A stretch of DNA of 47,016 nt, taken from positions 1 to 47,016 of the forward strand of contig JAQTOP010000018.1 in NCBI GenBank assembly GCA_028713285.1, read 5' to 3'. Shown in pieces: positions 13,794-21,013 of this stretch (position 1 is the stretch's first letter; each line of letters opens with the position of its first letter). Source of the stretch: Terrimicrobiaceae bacterium (lineage in GTDB: Bacteria; Verrucomicrobiota; Verrucomicrobiia; Chthoniobacterales; JAATET01). A program made the translations under genes and the position numbers. A model generated the notes under the pieces. That model saw only the letters and a program-made list of their open reading frames with translations, did no database searches and had not been told where the DNA came from.

Positions 13794-13910
13794 ATGAAAG
13801 GTTTGGCGATTTTGGCGTTAGGGTTTGTGGTGTTGGGAGGCGTCGTGGGCAGGAAATGGCTGCAGCATCGGCGAGATTTAAATCGATGGCGAGAGCGGTA
13901 TCGGGTTTGA
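13794..13910 (+). CDS. 38-residue membrane peptide
   Basis: The ATG is preceded by GAGGAGG. The first 20 residues are one hydrophobic span (GLAILALGFVVLGGVVG); the rest is strongly basic (RKWLQHRRDLNRWRERYR). Typical of small phage inner-membrane peptides. Function unknown; inhibition of a host membrane process or a lysis-related role is possible. Confidence 0.65.
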   Translation: MKGLAILALGFVVLGGVVGRKWLQHRRDLNRWRERYRV

Positions 13911-13917
13911 TTTTAAT

Positions 13918-14130
13918 ATGAACCCGACCACCTGCCGCTGCGCGATCGAGACCGAAGGCCGCGCAATCATGATCCGCAAATGCCCGCTCTGCCAGGCCGC
14001 GCCGGCATTGCTCCAGGCGGCCCGCGCCACCAGGTCGCTGCTCGGCGTCATTCTGACGGAGCGGCGTGTGGCCGTCGTCGAAGAACTGGAAACGGTCTGC
14101 CAGAAGGCGATCGAGCAGGCGGAGGCGTGA
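13918..14130 (+). CDS. small zinc-finger-like protein
   Basis: 70 residues. Cysteines in TTCRCAIE and RKCPLCQAA form a candidate zinc knuckle, followed by a helix. It ends in TGATG, shared with the next gene. Not recognised. Confidence 0.62.
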   Translation: MNPTTCRCAIETEGRAIMIRKCPLCQAAPALLQAARATRSLLGVILTERRVAVVEELETVCQKAIEQAEA

Positions 14131-14489
14131 TGCCGGAGCGCACGCTATACGGAGAGCTCCACACCCACCGCTGCGAAACCTGCGAGCGTTTGTATACCTG
14201 CGGCGTGCGCCACACCGGAGCCCACAAGCCGTCGTACCGATGCGAGGACTGCCAGAAGGCCAAAGAGAGCGAGCCTCCGCTGCCGGCCAAGCTGCCGCAT
14301 GCCGCGTTCGGTCGGTTTCAATTGCACCGAAGCGAAGGCCGCTACAGCAGTAGACGGCACGAGATGATGCCTGCCGAGCGACGCTACCGCTGTTCGATCT
14401 GCGGCAAGCCGGTCGTCGACGTGGGCGGACTGCGGAGGCATGCGACACGGATGCACGACGGCGCCGTTGCCGAGTTGGAGGACTTGTGA
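14130..14489 (+). CDS. zinc-finger protein with C2H2 finger
   Basis: 119 residues from the ATG at 14130, which overlaps the previous stop. It has an N-terminal Cys cluster (HRCETCERLYTCGVRHTGAH, YRCEDCQKAK) and a C-terminal classical C2H2 finger (YRCSICGKPVVDVGGLRRH, then TRMH). It probably binds DNA or RNA; a target cannot be read from the sequence. Confidence 0.75.
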   Translation: MPERTLYGELHTHRCETCERLYTCGVRHTGAHKPSYRCEDCQKAKESEPPLPAKLPHAAFGRFQLHRSEGRYSSRRHEMMPAERRYRCSICGKPVVDVGGLRRHATRMHDGAVAELEDL

Positions 14490-14707
14490 GCGTGTTATCG
14501 AAGACGACACCAGAGCTGATCGAGATGGCGCTAACGGAGAAGGATGCCGTGTTCTGGCTGCTCGCTGGAATCGTGGGAGGCCGCGTTTCGGACCAGATGC
14601 GGCGCGAGGCGTGCGCCCTGCGACGAGCCGCGCACCGATGGGATGACCAGGAGGCGCGAACCATTCTCCAATTTATGAAAGACCAGTTTGCTCACCCTAG
14701 CCAGTGA
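14486..14707 (+). CDS. hypothetical protein
   Basis: 73 residues from a GTG overlapping the previous stop as GTGA. Helical throughout (LIEMALTEKDAVFWLLAGIV, REACALRRAAHRWDD). Not recognised. The next frame again begins in a GTGA overlap at 14704. Confidence 0.6.
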   Translation: MSVLSKTTPELIEMALTEKDAVFWLLAGIVGGRVSDQMRREACALRRAAHRWDDQEARTILQFMKDQFAHPSQ

Positions 14708-14836
14708 GCAAAGAGGCTTTGCCGGATGTGCCTGTTTTATTGATCAAACATCAGCATTTCGTGTACCCCGGTGAGGGCCAAATGGCGGAGACGAAGGCTT
14801 TCCCAGAAGCACCTCCGCCACACCGGATTTGGATGT

Positions 14837-14852
14837 TGCGCCCCAGGCGGAG
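14837..14852 (+). repeat. dispersed repeat copy, A orientation, left end of element
   Basis: TGCGCCCCAGGCGGAG followed by ACGATACGGACTAACCGCGG. With the inverted copy at 15188 it bounds the gene 14902-15228; similarity of the two ends extends for about 40 bp. Confidence 0.8.
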
Positions 14853-14901
14853 ACGATACGGACTAACCGCGGCTGTCTGGGTGACTCAGCGAGGAGGGGC
14901 A

Positions 14902-15228
14902 ATGGAGGACCGCTGGAAGTTTGCGAATCGAATCAGCGATGAAATCGCGGGCGTGCTCAATCGCGAAAAGGACGCCACGGATTTCAGTCCCGTTCAAATG
15001 CTCGCAGGGCAACTCCTCGCGTTGGTGAGCTATCTGCGAACGACCGATGAGATTGACCCCGCGACGATTCCAGCACCCGTGCTGATACTGCGCGCCGCCG
15101 CCGAGACATGCCTCGATGCCATCGTTAAAAGTAAAGTCGGATTAGCGAACCCTGCGAACAACACAGCCACGCAAAGTCCGAATGCCGCTCCGCCTGGGGC
15201 GCGAAATCCAAATCCGAAAGGTAACTAA
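14902..15228 (+). CDS. hypothetical protein bounded by inverted repeats
   Basis: 108 residues from the ATG at 14902, which has GAGGAGG just upstream. The same frame is open back to a GTG at 14704, so a 174-residue form is possible, but that extension runs through a repeat copy. Helical, with LLALVSYLRTTDEIDPATIP in the centre. The last 17 residues (APPGARNPNPKGN) are encoded partly by the repeat at 15188. No known family. Confidence 0.65.
   Translation: MEDRWKFANRISDEIAGVLNREKDATDFSPVQMLAGQLLALVSYLRTTDEIDPATIPAPVLILRAAAETCLDAIVKSKVGLANPANNTATQSPNAAPPGARNPNPKGN
15188..15203 (-). repeat. dispersed repeat copy, B orientation on plus, right end of element
   Basis: CTCCGCCTGGGGCGCG on the plus strand, preceded by GCCACGCAAAGTCCG. 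It is read in frame as PPGAR near the end of the preceding gene. Confidence 0.8.
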
Positions 15229-15425
15229 TGCTCATCTATCTCGACAAAGGCCAAGGCAAAGTAGACCTGCTCGTCGACGCCCGACAGTGCGATCAAACCG
15301 GCGACACGACAACCGTCGTCGTCCACCTCAGCGAAGACGATGCGCTGGCGTTGCGCGGCTGGCTGGATGATCACCGCACGCGCTCCTATGGGATCGGGCA
15401 GAAGGAAAGCGAGAAGGAGTTTTAG
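15228..15425 (+). CDS. hypothetical protein
   Basis: 65 residues, starting in a TAATG overlap. Beta strands (KVDLLVDARQ, TTTVVVHLSEDDALALRGWL) then a charged tail. Not recognised. Confidence 0.62.
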   Translation: MLIYLDKGQGKVDLLVDARQCDQTGDTTTVVVHLSEDDALALRGWLDDHRTRSYGIGQKESEKEF

Positions 15426-15740
15426 GTGACCGGGAAATTCAAAAAGACCACGCTGACGATCTGGCAGGCGAATCACAATTCCGAAACTCGCCGCGCCGAC
15501 GTCGTGGCCGAGCGGACCCGGATGGAGACCCGGACGTGGGAGCGCATCCGTTTTCTCACGGACTGGATGGACATGCTCAATCTGTACGCCGATCCGGGAA
15601 GCCTCGAAGCGCGGCAGACCCGGCGATACATGCACCGGCTGAGACGGGCGGGCATCGTTGAAATCCGGTATGTCTGGGACGGCTGGGACTGCCCGCGCCG
15701 CGCTCAATTTCGCGTGCTGCTAAAGTCTTTAGAATCCTGA
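15426..15740 (+). CDS. putative winged-helix protein
   Basis: 104 residues from a GTG next to the previous stop. The second half (ARQTRRYMHRLRRAGIVEIRYVWDGWD) resembles the recognition helix and wing of a winged HTH. Its function in the early operon is unknown. Confidence 0.55.
   Translation: MTGKFKKTTLTIWQANHNSETRRADVVAERTRMETRTWERIRFLTDWMDMLNLYADPGSLEARQTRRYMHRLRRAGIVEIRYVWDGWDCPRRAQFRVLLKSLES
15718..15726 (+). promoter_or_regulatory. candidate extended -10, TGCTAAAGT
   Basis: Same TGCTA form as near 6515, 17663 and 32499, upstream of the gene at 15824. No clear -35. It may give a second promoter inside the early operon. Confidence 0.3.
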
Positions 15741-15823
15741 ATGTACACGCATGGGTCATAGACCTGAGCAGAATTGGTTCAATTAAACCACACATTTCAA
15801 ACATCGAAAGGAGCAGGTAAAAA

Positions 15824-16405
15824 ATGTTCACCCGACCGAATATCCCCACGATTCTCCAGTCCGCCATCCTCGGAAGCGACGGCGAGCGGAAACTGGCTTT
15901 CTGCAAAGTCTCGATTTTCCCGTTCACCTACGATCTCGCGCAAGAGTTGCATCCCGATGTCGCCGACCGGCTCTACCGGCTGAACAAAGGCGGTTCGGGT
16001 TGGAAGAATGGCGAGCGGGAATTTCAGCCGTGCTTGACGATGGACGAGGCGAAATTCGCGCCGATCCTTGCGACCATCCCGCCGCAGCGGATGGAATTCC
16101 GGACGCTGCCGGAAGTTCCAGGCGCGGGCACGGTGATTCCCAACGTGGAGCTCCGGAGCCTGCAGGCCATCCTCAACAAATACTCGCCCGACTTCACGCT
16201 GATGATGGGGTTTCGTTTTGAAATCACGAACCGCTCGACGGCGGCGCTCTATCTGGTCGAGCAGTTTCGCGTGACGAGCTTTCTTACGTTTCAAGCGATG
16301 CAGAAGGGATTGGCGTTGGAGGGTGCTGAGGAAGGCTGGAACGAGCGGAACCAGGTTGGAATGGGACGGAAGGCGGGAGCGACCAATGGAGGAGCGGCCC
16401 GATGA
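15824..16405 (+). CDS. hypothetical protein of early operon
   Basis: 193 residues. AAAGGAG precedes the ATG by about 10 bases. It is a globular mixed protein (ILGSDGERKLAFCKVSIFPF, then FRFEITNRSTAALYLVEQF), with a Gly-rich tail. No family recognised. It overlaps the next gene by ATGA. Confidence 0.7.
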   Translation: MFTRPNIPTILQSAILGSDGERKLAFCKVSIFPFTYDLAQELHPDVADRLYRLNKGGSGWKNGEREFQPCLTMDEAKFAPILATIPPQRMEFRTLPEVPGAGTVIPNVELRSLQAILNKYSPDFTLMMGFRFEITNRSTAALYLVEQFRVTSFLTFQAMQKGLALEGAEEGWNERNQVGMGRKAGATNGGAAR

Positions 16406-16731
16406 GCGCGCACCACGAAAAGATGCAAGAGAGGACCCTCGAACTCTTCCGCTCGCATGAGAAAGAGATGAGAGAAGATGTTGCGTTCACCATGAGGCTT
16501 GCGGACTGGGTGCTCATCCACGGCCACCTGCAGTTGGCATTGCGTCATCCGGAAGCAACGGGCAGGTCCCGGCTGTCGGCCGAGCGGCTGGTTGCAGCCA
16601 TTGAAGCCATTTGCCTCGATAAGGGCGTCTTTGATCGCGAACTCATCGATTACTTGGCGCGGGATCAGGCTACCGTCGAGCAGCAAGCCAGGAAGGGAAA
16701 GGCGGGAGCGAACGGTGTGGATCGGCGGTGA
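16402..16731 (+). CDS. hypothetical helical protein
   Basis: 109 residues, almost fully helical and charged (KMQERTLELFRSHEKEMRED, WVLIHGHLQLALRHPEATGR). Not recognised. A repeat copy follows its stop at 34 bp. Confidence 0.68.
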   Translation: MSAHHEKMQERTLELFRSHEKEMREDVAFTMRLADWVLIHGHLQLALRHPEATGRSRLSAERLVAAIEAICLDKGVFDRELIDYLARDQATVEQQARKGKAGANGVDRR

Positions 16732-16764
16732 GGCGTCCAGACAGCCACGCAAAGTCCGTATCAT

Positions 16765-16781
16765 CTCCGCCTGGGGCGCAA
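16765..16781 (-). repeat. dispersed repeat copy, B orientation on plus
   Basis: CTCCGCCTGGGGCGCAA on the plus strand, preceded by GCCACGCAAAGTCCGTATCA. It lies between plus-strand genes, ending nine bases before the ATG at 16790. Confidence 0.82.
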
Positions 16782-16789
16782 ACACTGGA

Positions 16790-16987
16790 ATGACTTCGAA
16801 GCGCAATCCTCGCTTACCTGATCCTCAATTCTGTTCTGTATTTATTCAGACGAATCGAGGTGTCGTGATAACCGCAGCAGTCGCCGACTTTATACGTCGA
16901 CCCTTTCACAAAAAGACCAACGGACACTATTGGACAAGCTGGAGAGCGTTAACGAAAGGTGAGTTGAAGTGGTTAGGGTGGGCGTAA
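16790..16987 (+). CDS. small hypothetical protein, uncertain
   Basis: 65 residues, rich in aromatic and basic residues (RRPFHKKTNGHYWTSWRAL). The frame is open further upstream, across the repeat and into the previous gene. There is no strong ribosome site. It may be a real short gene or an open stretch. Confidence 0.42.
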   Translation: MTSKRNPRLPDPQFCSVFIQTNRGVVITAAVADFIRRPFHKKTNGHYWTSWRALTKGELKWLGWA

Positions 16988-17089
16988 AATAGGAAAGTTG
17001 AACAAGCGCGGCTAGGGTCGCTCCTGAAAGCCGGTCTTCCTGCCGGCCGCCGCGCTCACACCAAGGGAACCGCTAAGGAGGCGGAGCCG

Positions 17090-17464
17090 ATGACACCGGA
17101 AGAACGATTCGAAAAGATTGAGCAGACGCTCGCCCGCAGCGCCCAACTGCAGGAGTCCAACGATCGGAAGATCGAGACGCTGCTCACCATGCAGGCAACA
17201 AACGAAGAGTTGCAGCGCGCCAACGACCGCCAGATCCAGGCGCTCCTCGAATTCCAGGCGAAAAACGACGAGCAGATCGAGAAGAACGCGAAAGCCGTCG
17301 CCGACCTGGTGCGGATTAGCGGGTCGATGGTGGAGAGCCAGAAGCGGATTGAAGCGACACTCGAAACCATGAGCGAGAAGCTCGACCGTATCGCGACAGG
17401 GTTTGACCGTATTGCCACGGCCTTTGAGCGATGGCTCAACCATCCGAACGGGGGCAAGGGGTGA
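17090..17464 (+). CDS. coiled-coil protein
   Basis: 124 residues with AGGAGG upstream of the ATG. It is a continuous coiled coil with an irregular repeat of NDRKIETLL / NDRQIQALL / NDEQIEKNA units, then LDRIATGFDRIATAF. Likely an oligomeric rod; similar coiled-coil proteins are common in phages, but the role is not known. It ends in GTGATG, leading into the next gene. Confidence 0.7.
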   Translation: MTPEERFEKIEQTLARSAQLQESNDRKIETLLTMQATNEELQRANDRQIQALLEFQAKNDEQIEKNAKAVADLVRISGSMVESQKRIEATLETMSEKLDRIATGFDRIATAFERWLNHPNGGKG

Positions 17465-17643
17465 TGAACGAGCTCGACAAGCTCATTGAAGAGAGAACGC
17501 GATGCCGGCAGGAGCGTGATGTCAGCTTCGCCGAGTTACAGAAATTGATCGAACGCTTGCGGCGAGACGAAGACGGAGGGCCGATGGTTCGGACGGATGA
17601 GCCGAAAAGGCCGCGTGGGCCAATGAAGGATCGCGCCAAGTGA
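17464..17643 (+). CDS. small charged protein
   Basis: 59 residues from the ATG at 17464, overlapping the previous stop. The first 35 residues form a charged helix (LIEERTRCRQERDVSFAELQ); the tail is basic and proline-rich. Function unknown. Confidence 0.6.
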   Translation: MNELDKLIEERTRCRQERDVSFAELQKLIERLRRDEDGGPMVRTDEPKRPRGPMKDRAK

Positions 17644-17662
17644 CATTCGACCTGGCCGTTTG

Positions 17663-17671
17663 TGCTAAGGT
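17663..17671 (+). promoter_or_regulatory. candidate extended -10, TGCTAAGGT
   Basis: Ends seven bases before the GTG at 17678. If it is a promoter, transcription would begin at or next to the start codon, making the mRNA leaderless. Confidence 0.35.
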
Positions 17672-17677
17672 GCAGCC

Positions 17678-17848
17678 GTGATTCCCAACACGAAACCGGA
17701 CGCTCTTGGCCTCTACTGGAAGGCCGGCAAGATTTACTTCAAGACGTCGCCGGCGTTCTTCCTGGTCATGATTCCCGCGATGATCGGCACGTACATGGTG
17801 CTGGCGTGGGCGGCAGGAGTCCTTCTGTCCTGGCTATTTCTTGGGTGA
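17678..17848 (+). CDS. 56-residue membrane protein
   Basis: GTG start with no Shine-Dalgarno site. The first 22 residues are soluble; the rest is strongly hydrophobic (AFFLVMIPAMIGTYMVLAWA, then AGVLLSWLFLG), one long or two short membrane spans. Last gene of the rightward operon; its end overlaps the opposite-strand ejection protein gene by 15 bp. A holin or other lysis-related role is possible but unproven. Confidence 0.6.
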   Translation: MIPNTKPDALGLYWKAGKIYFKTSPAFFLVMIPAMIGTYMVLAWAAGVLLSWLFLG

Positions 17849-19465
17849 CTTCCTGCGCGTGCCGTTTCCGAGGTCCGTGACGCGCAGCGACTGTTTTCCG
17901 GTGAAGTAGTCCGCAAAGCTGCGGATTTCCGGCGGCTGCGGGTTGAGCAAAGCGCCCGCGTTCGATGAGCCCTTACCCACGACGCTGCCCTGGCCGGGAG
18001 TGCCTTGCGGGTATCCCTCTTTCATCAGCGCCGTCCCGGTCGTGACGTTTAACTGATTCGCCCCGGCCGATGGCACAAAGCCGGAGCCATCACCCATCGC
18101 ATACGGTCCTCCCGCGTGTTCCGGCAGTTGCCGTTCCGGGCCGATGATCTTTACCACCTCTGCGAACTTTCCCTTGGAAATCAGGTCGGCGATCTCCATC
18201 TTCACGGCCGCCGACGTCGTGCGCCAGGCGGTCGATTGCATGAAGCGAACCAGCAGTGGGCCCACGACCGCACCGATTGGCCCGCCCAGGACGCCGCCCT
18301 TGGCCGCTCCGATGCCCGCGCCGGTCGCTCCGGAAATCAAATCCTTCATTGAGAGATTCCGGCCAGTCTCGCGCAACGACTTGGCGTTCATCACATCATC
18401 GACGTTCGACCAGAACGTGAATTCGGCGTTGGCTGCTTTGACATCCGGATAAGCTTCCCCAATGTGACGCCGGAATAACGTGGCGACCTGTTTCTGCGCC
18501 GCCACTTGCGATGTGGCCTTGAGGTCTTTGCCGCCAAATCCTGAGGATTCATCGACGACCTGGTCGAGCAACTGCCGGACTTTCCGCATCGATCCCGCTG
18601 AAATCTGATCGCCGAATTGCTCGACCATTCCTTTGAGTTCGCTCAGTTTCTCGACGGCGGCCGGCAGGATCTCGACGTTCTCCGAGGTGAATTCATTCTT
18701 AAGCCGCTCGATCGCCTCGACCAACGGTTGAGCCGGCAGTTTTTCGCCTGCTGGAATTTTCTCCCAGGCGGCGTCAACCGCCTTGCCCGCGGCTGTTTTC
18801 GAAGCGGCGATCTTCGCGCGAAACTCGGTCTCGGTCCATGCGCTAACGCCGCGCTTCGTCAGTTCCGGAATGATTTTATTGGTGATGAACTTCGTTTTTT
18901 CCTTCGTGGGATTCAAGATCCGCTTGTAGTTGCCTTGTGCTGATTTTTCCAAAGCGGGTGCGAGTCGGGACGCTTGATTGGCCAAGTGCGGTGCGCCTTT
19001 AACGATGGCCTCCGGCACCGCTAAGGTGGTAACGGCTTCCGCGGCGGTGCCTGCTGGATCGTTCGGAAAGCGTTCCGCCATATCCGCGAGCCATTGCCCC
19101 ATGATGGGGACCTGGCGCAGCATCGTACCGACCGGGTGATCACTCAAGTGCTGCAATCCCTGCTCGAATTGTGCGTTGGACGCCGGCACGTCGGCGGGTT
19201 GCATCTGAGAATTCGGCTCGTCGGGATTCTCGGCTACCGCCCGGACCAGATTGATCGGGTTGAGATTTTGAAAGCCGCGCTTTACGCCGGCGATGATCCC
19301 GGTCTCTGGCGGAAGGTTCGCCTCAAATGCAGCCTTGGACGCGGCCTGGCGGCTCGCCAGGAGCTCTGGGGATATCTCGCTAGACGGCGCGGCATACTTC
19401 GTCCAGGGTCCCGCTTCGACAGCCGGCGCAGCGTTCTGGTACTTCTCCCACGGTGCTTGAGGCAT
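17834..19465 (-). CDS. putative ejection (internal virion) protein, 543 aa
   Basis: 543 residues, last gene of the late operon. The N-terminus has a WEKY/WTKYA pair of short motifs, the middle is helical, and about residues 375-410 contain a Gly/Ala-rich hydrophobic stretch (ISGATGAGIGAAKGGVLGGP) that could insert in membrane. Three large proteins of this kind in a row at the end of a podoviral late operon match the place of P22 gp7/gp20/gp16 DNA-ejection proteins. No lysozyme motif was seen. Starts in a TAATG overlap with the preceding gene. Confidence 0.62.
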   Translation of the reverse strand: MPQAPWEKYQNAAPAVEAGPWTKYAAPSSEISPELLASRQAASKAAFEANLPPETGIIAGVKRGFQNLNPINLVRAVAENPDEPNSQMQPADVPASNAQFEQGLQHLSDHPVGTMLRQVPIMGQWLADMAERFPNDPAGTAAEAVTTLAVPEAIVKGAPHLANQASRLAPALEKSAQGNYKRILNPTKEKTKFITNKIIPELTKRGVSAWTETEFRAKIAASKTAAGKAVDAAWEKIPAGEKLPAQPLVEAIERLKNEFTSENVEILPAAVEKLSELKGMVEQFGDQISAGSMRKVRQLLDQVVDESSGFGGKDLKATSQVAAQKQVATLFRRHIGEAYPDVKAANAEFTFWSNVDDVMNAKSLRETGRNLSMKDLISGATGAGIGAAKGGVLGGPIGAVVGPLLVRFMQSTAWRTTSAAVKMEIADLISKGKFAEVVKIIGPERQLPEHAGGPYAMGDGSGFVPSAGANQLNVTTGTALMKEGYPQGTPGQGSVVGKGSSNAGALLNPQPPEIRSFADYFTGKQSLRVTDLGNGTRRKSPKK

Positions 19466-20892
19466 TAGTTCTTCTTCTTCCAGCTTTTCGGATCAGCCGG
19501 ATTGCCGCCCATAAACACATGCCCGTCCTGAACGTCGCCGACTTTCGGAGGGGCTGGAGCGCGCGGTTTGGGCGCTGCGCCTGGCGCTGCCGGGCCGGGT
19601 GTGTTCGGTGCTTCATCCTCCCCATACGCTTGCGTATAGGCCCGGCCCGACTCGGTCTTGAAGGTTTTCAACTGTGTGTCGCGGGCTTTCTTTTTCTGCG
19701 CGAGTACGGCCGCATCGTCGCCCGGCTGCGGAAAGTAAATCGAATTGAAGCGGGCATATTCACCGTCGCTGATCGCGGCTCCGGACTCCCGGCGCAACGA
19801 GGCGTTGATAAAATCGTTCTTCGCCTGGTTGTAGCGTTGACCGACGGAAGACTGCATGATGTTCGGCGCGTTGTTCAGCCGGGTCTGGCCGATGATGCCC
19901 ATCTTTGCGATATCGGGCTCTAAGAGGTTAATGGCGTCCAGGGCGCCGTCGACGCGCTCGTAGAAGCCGAGCATTTTCAACTGCGCCGCCGTGGGCGGTT
20001 TCGCATCGCCCGAGCCTTGCAGCCTGAACCATTCCTCGACCGAGCCGTCCGGATGCTGCCGCTGCCAGAGTTTGAACGGGCTGGATGAATCGCCACCACC
20101 CCCGCCGGTCGGCGCTCGGCTGATCTTGAGCCATTGGTCGACGGATTTGCCGGGGTTGTCGGCGTGCCACACTTCAAACGGAGTGTTGGGCGCGGAGGTG
20201 GGCGAGGTCTTTTGGCTGAGATCCAGCCACTCGCCAACGGGCTTGTCGGGATTCTGCTGCTTCCACACTTCAAACGGCGTGTTGGGCTTCTGACCGGCTT
20301 CTGTTGCAAGGTTATGGCGGTTCGCTTCCCCGAGTTCCCGCTGCTTCGGCGATTGCTTCAGGATGCTGTCGCGGATCGCCGCGCGGTCTTCCGGCGTCTG
20401 CGCCGATTGACGCACCTGGTCGTAAGGGAAAGAGGGGTCTCGCGCTTTGATCAGGTTCAGCGCGGATTCGAAGGCTTGCGGGTCGTTGGGGTCGATGCCA
20501 GCGAATAGCGAGCCGGACCAGTCCTGAATTTCCTTGTCGGCGTCGGTGTTCTTTTTTCGGGCGTCTGCTGTGTTCTCGTTCGCCGTTGCTACCGATGCCT
20601 GGTGTTTGTCCCAGTTTTCTTGATAGCTCTGCTTGGTCTTGAGCGAGATCGGCGCTTTCATGATCGCGGCGAAGGTTTCTTCCGGCGAGAGCCCCTGCTG
20701 GAATAGCCCCTTGATGACTTCCTGATCGGCCAGGGCTTGCTTGTCGGCGTCTTGCTTCGCTTGCCCTTCCTGATCGGTGCGTTGAAGGGCGCGCAGGCCG
20801 AGCATTTGCTCCTCGAGCTGAACCGGTTGTAAGGGTCGAGGTGAGCGTTGAGCGAAAGCGCGTAGAGGGATGTTGGAATCGATTTGTGCCAT
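19465..20892 (-). CDS. putative ejection protein with three PFxxW repeats
   Basis: 475 residues. The N-terminal 190 residues are helical and Gln-rich. Three tandem units follow at about residues 206-300: TPFEVWKQQNPDKPVGEWL, TPFEVWHADNPGKSVDQWL and SPFKLWQRQHPDGSVEEWF, joined by Gly/Ser/Pro linkers. A globular domain comes next and the tail is rich in Pro and Ala. Located between two other putative ejection proteins. The W-repeats may bind a partner in the virion; their function is not known to me. Confidence 0.62.
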   Translation of the reverse strand: MAQIDSNIPLRAFAQRSPRPLQPVQLEEQMLGLRALQRTDQEGQAKQDADKQALADQEVIKGLFQQGLSPEETFAAIMKAPISLKTKQSYQENWDKHQASVATANENTADARKKNTDADKEIQDWSGSLFAGIDPNDPQAFESALNLIKARDPSFPYDQVRQSAQTPEDRAAIRDSILKQSPKQRELGEANRHNLATEAGQKPNTPFEVWKQQNPDKPVGEWLDLSQKTSPTSAPNTPFEVWHADNPGKSVDQWLKISRAPTGGGGGDSSSPFKLWQRQHPDGSVEEWFRLQGSGDAKPPTAAQLKMLGFYERVDGALDAINLLEPDIAKMGIIGQTRLNNAPNIMQSSVGQRYNQAKNDFINASLRRESGAAISDGEYARFNSIYFPQPGDDAAVLAQKKKARDTQLKTFKTESGRAYTQAYGEDEAPNTPGPAAPGAAPKPRAPAPPKVGDVQDGHVFMGGNPADPKSWKKKN

Positions 20893-20902
20893 AAGATTTT
20901 AA

Positions 20903-20919
20903 TCTGCGCCCCAGCGGAG
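20903..20919 (+). repeat. dispersed repeat copy, A orientation, short form
   Basis: TCTGCGCCCCAGCGGAG, lacking one G. Left end of a 106-bp non-coding element whose right end is at 20994-21008. It lies 10 bp before the start of the 475-residue protein gene. Confidence 0.82.
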
Positions 20920-20993
20920 ACAACGGCGCTTGTGCGTTTCTGTATTCGGGCTTTGCGGTAAGGGAAAGATCAGCAGCGGTTAGTCCGTATGTT

Positions 20994-21008
20994 CTCCGCT
21001 GGGGCGCA
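20994..21008 (-). repeat. dispersed repeat copy, B orientation on plus, short form
   Basis: CTCCGCTGGGGCGCA on the plus strand, preceded by CAGCGGTTAGTCCGTATGTT. Five bases past the copy is the stop codon of the minus-strand gene ending at 21014. Confidence 0.82.
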
Positions 21009-21013
21009 AAATC

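Larger units (their letters stand above)
20903..21008. mobile_element. 106-bp non-coding element with terminal inverted repeats
   Basis: Bounded by inverted copies of the dispersed repeat, filling the gap between two ejection-protein genes. Its left 45 bp match the left part of the element at 22398-22520 (ACGGCGCTTG, GTTTCTGTATTCGGGCTT). It looks like a miniature element; transposition is inference, and no target duplication was found. Confidence 0.5.

Noticed and set aside
13522-14664. 380-residue minus-strand frame
   Set aside because: It is antisense to several coupled early genes and consists mainly of Arg, Ser and Ala.
20000-20300. CRISPR-like array
   Set aside because: The similar units are in-frame protein repeats that differ in DNA sequence and lack constant spacers; no cas gene was seen.
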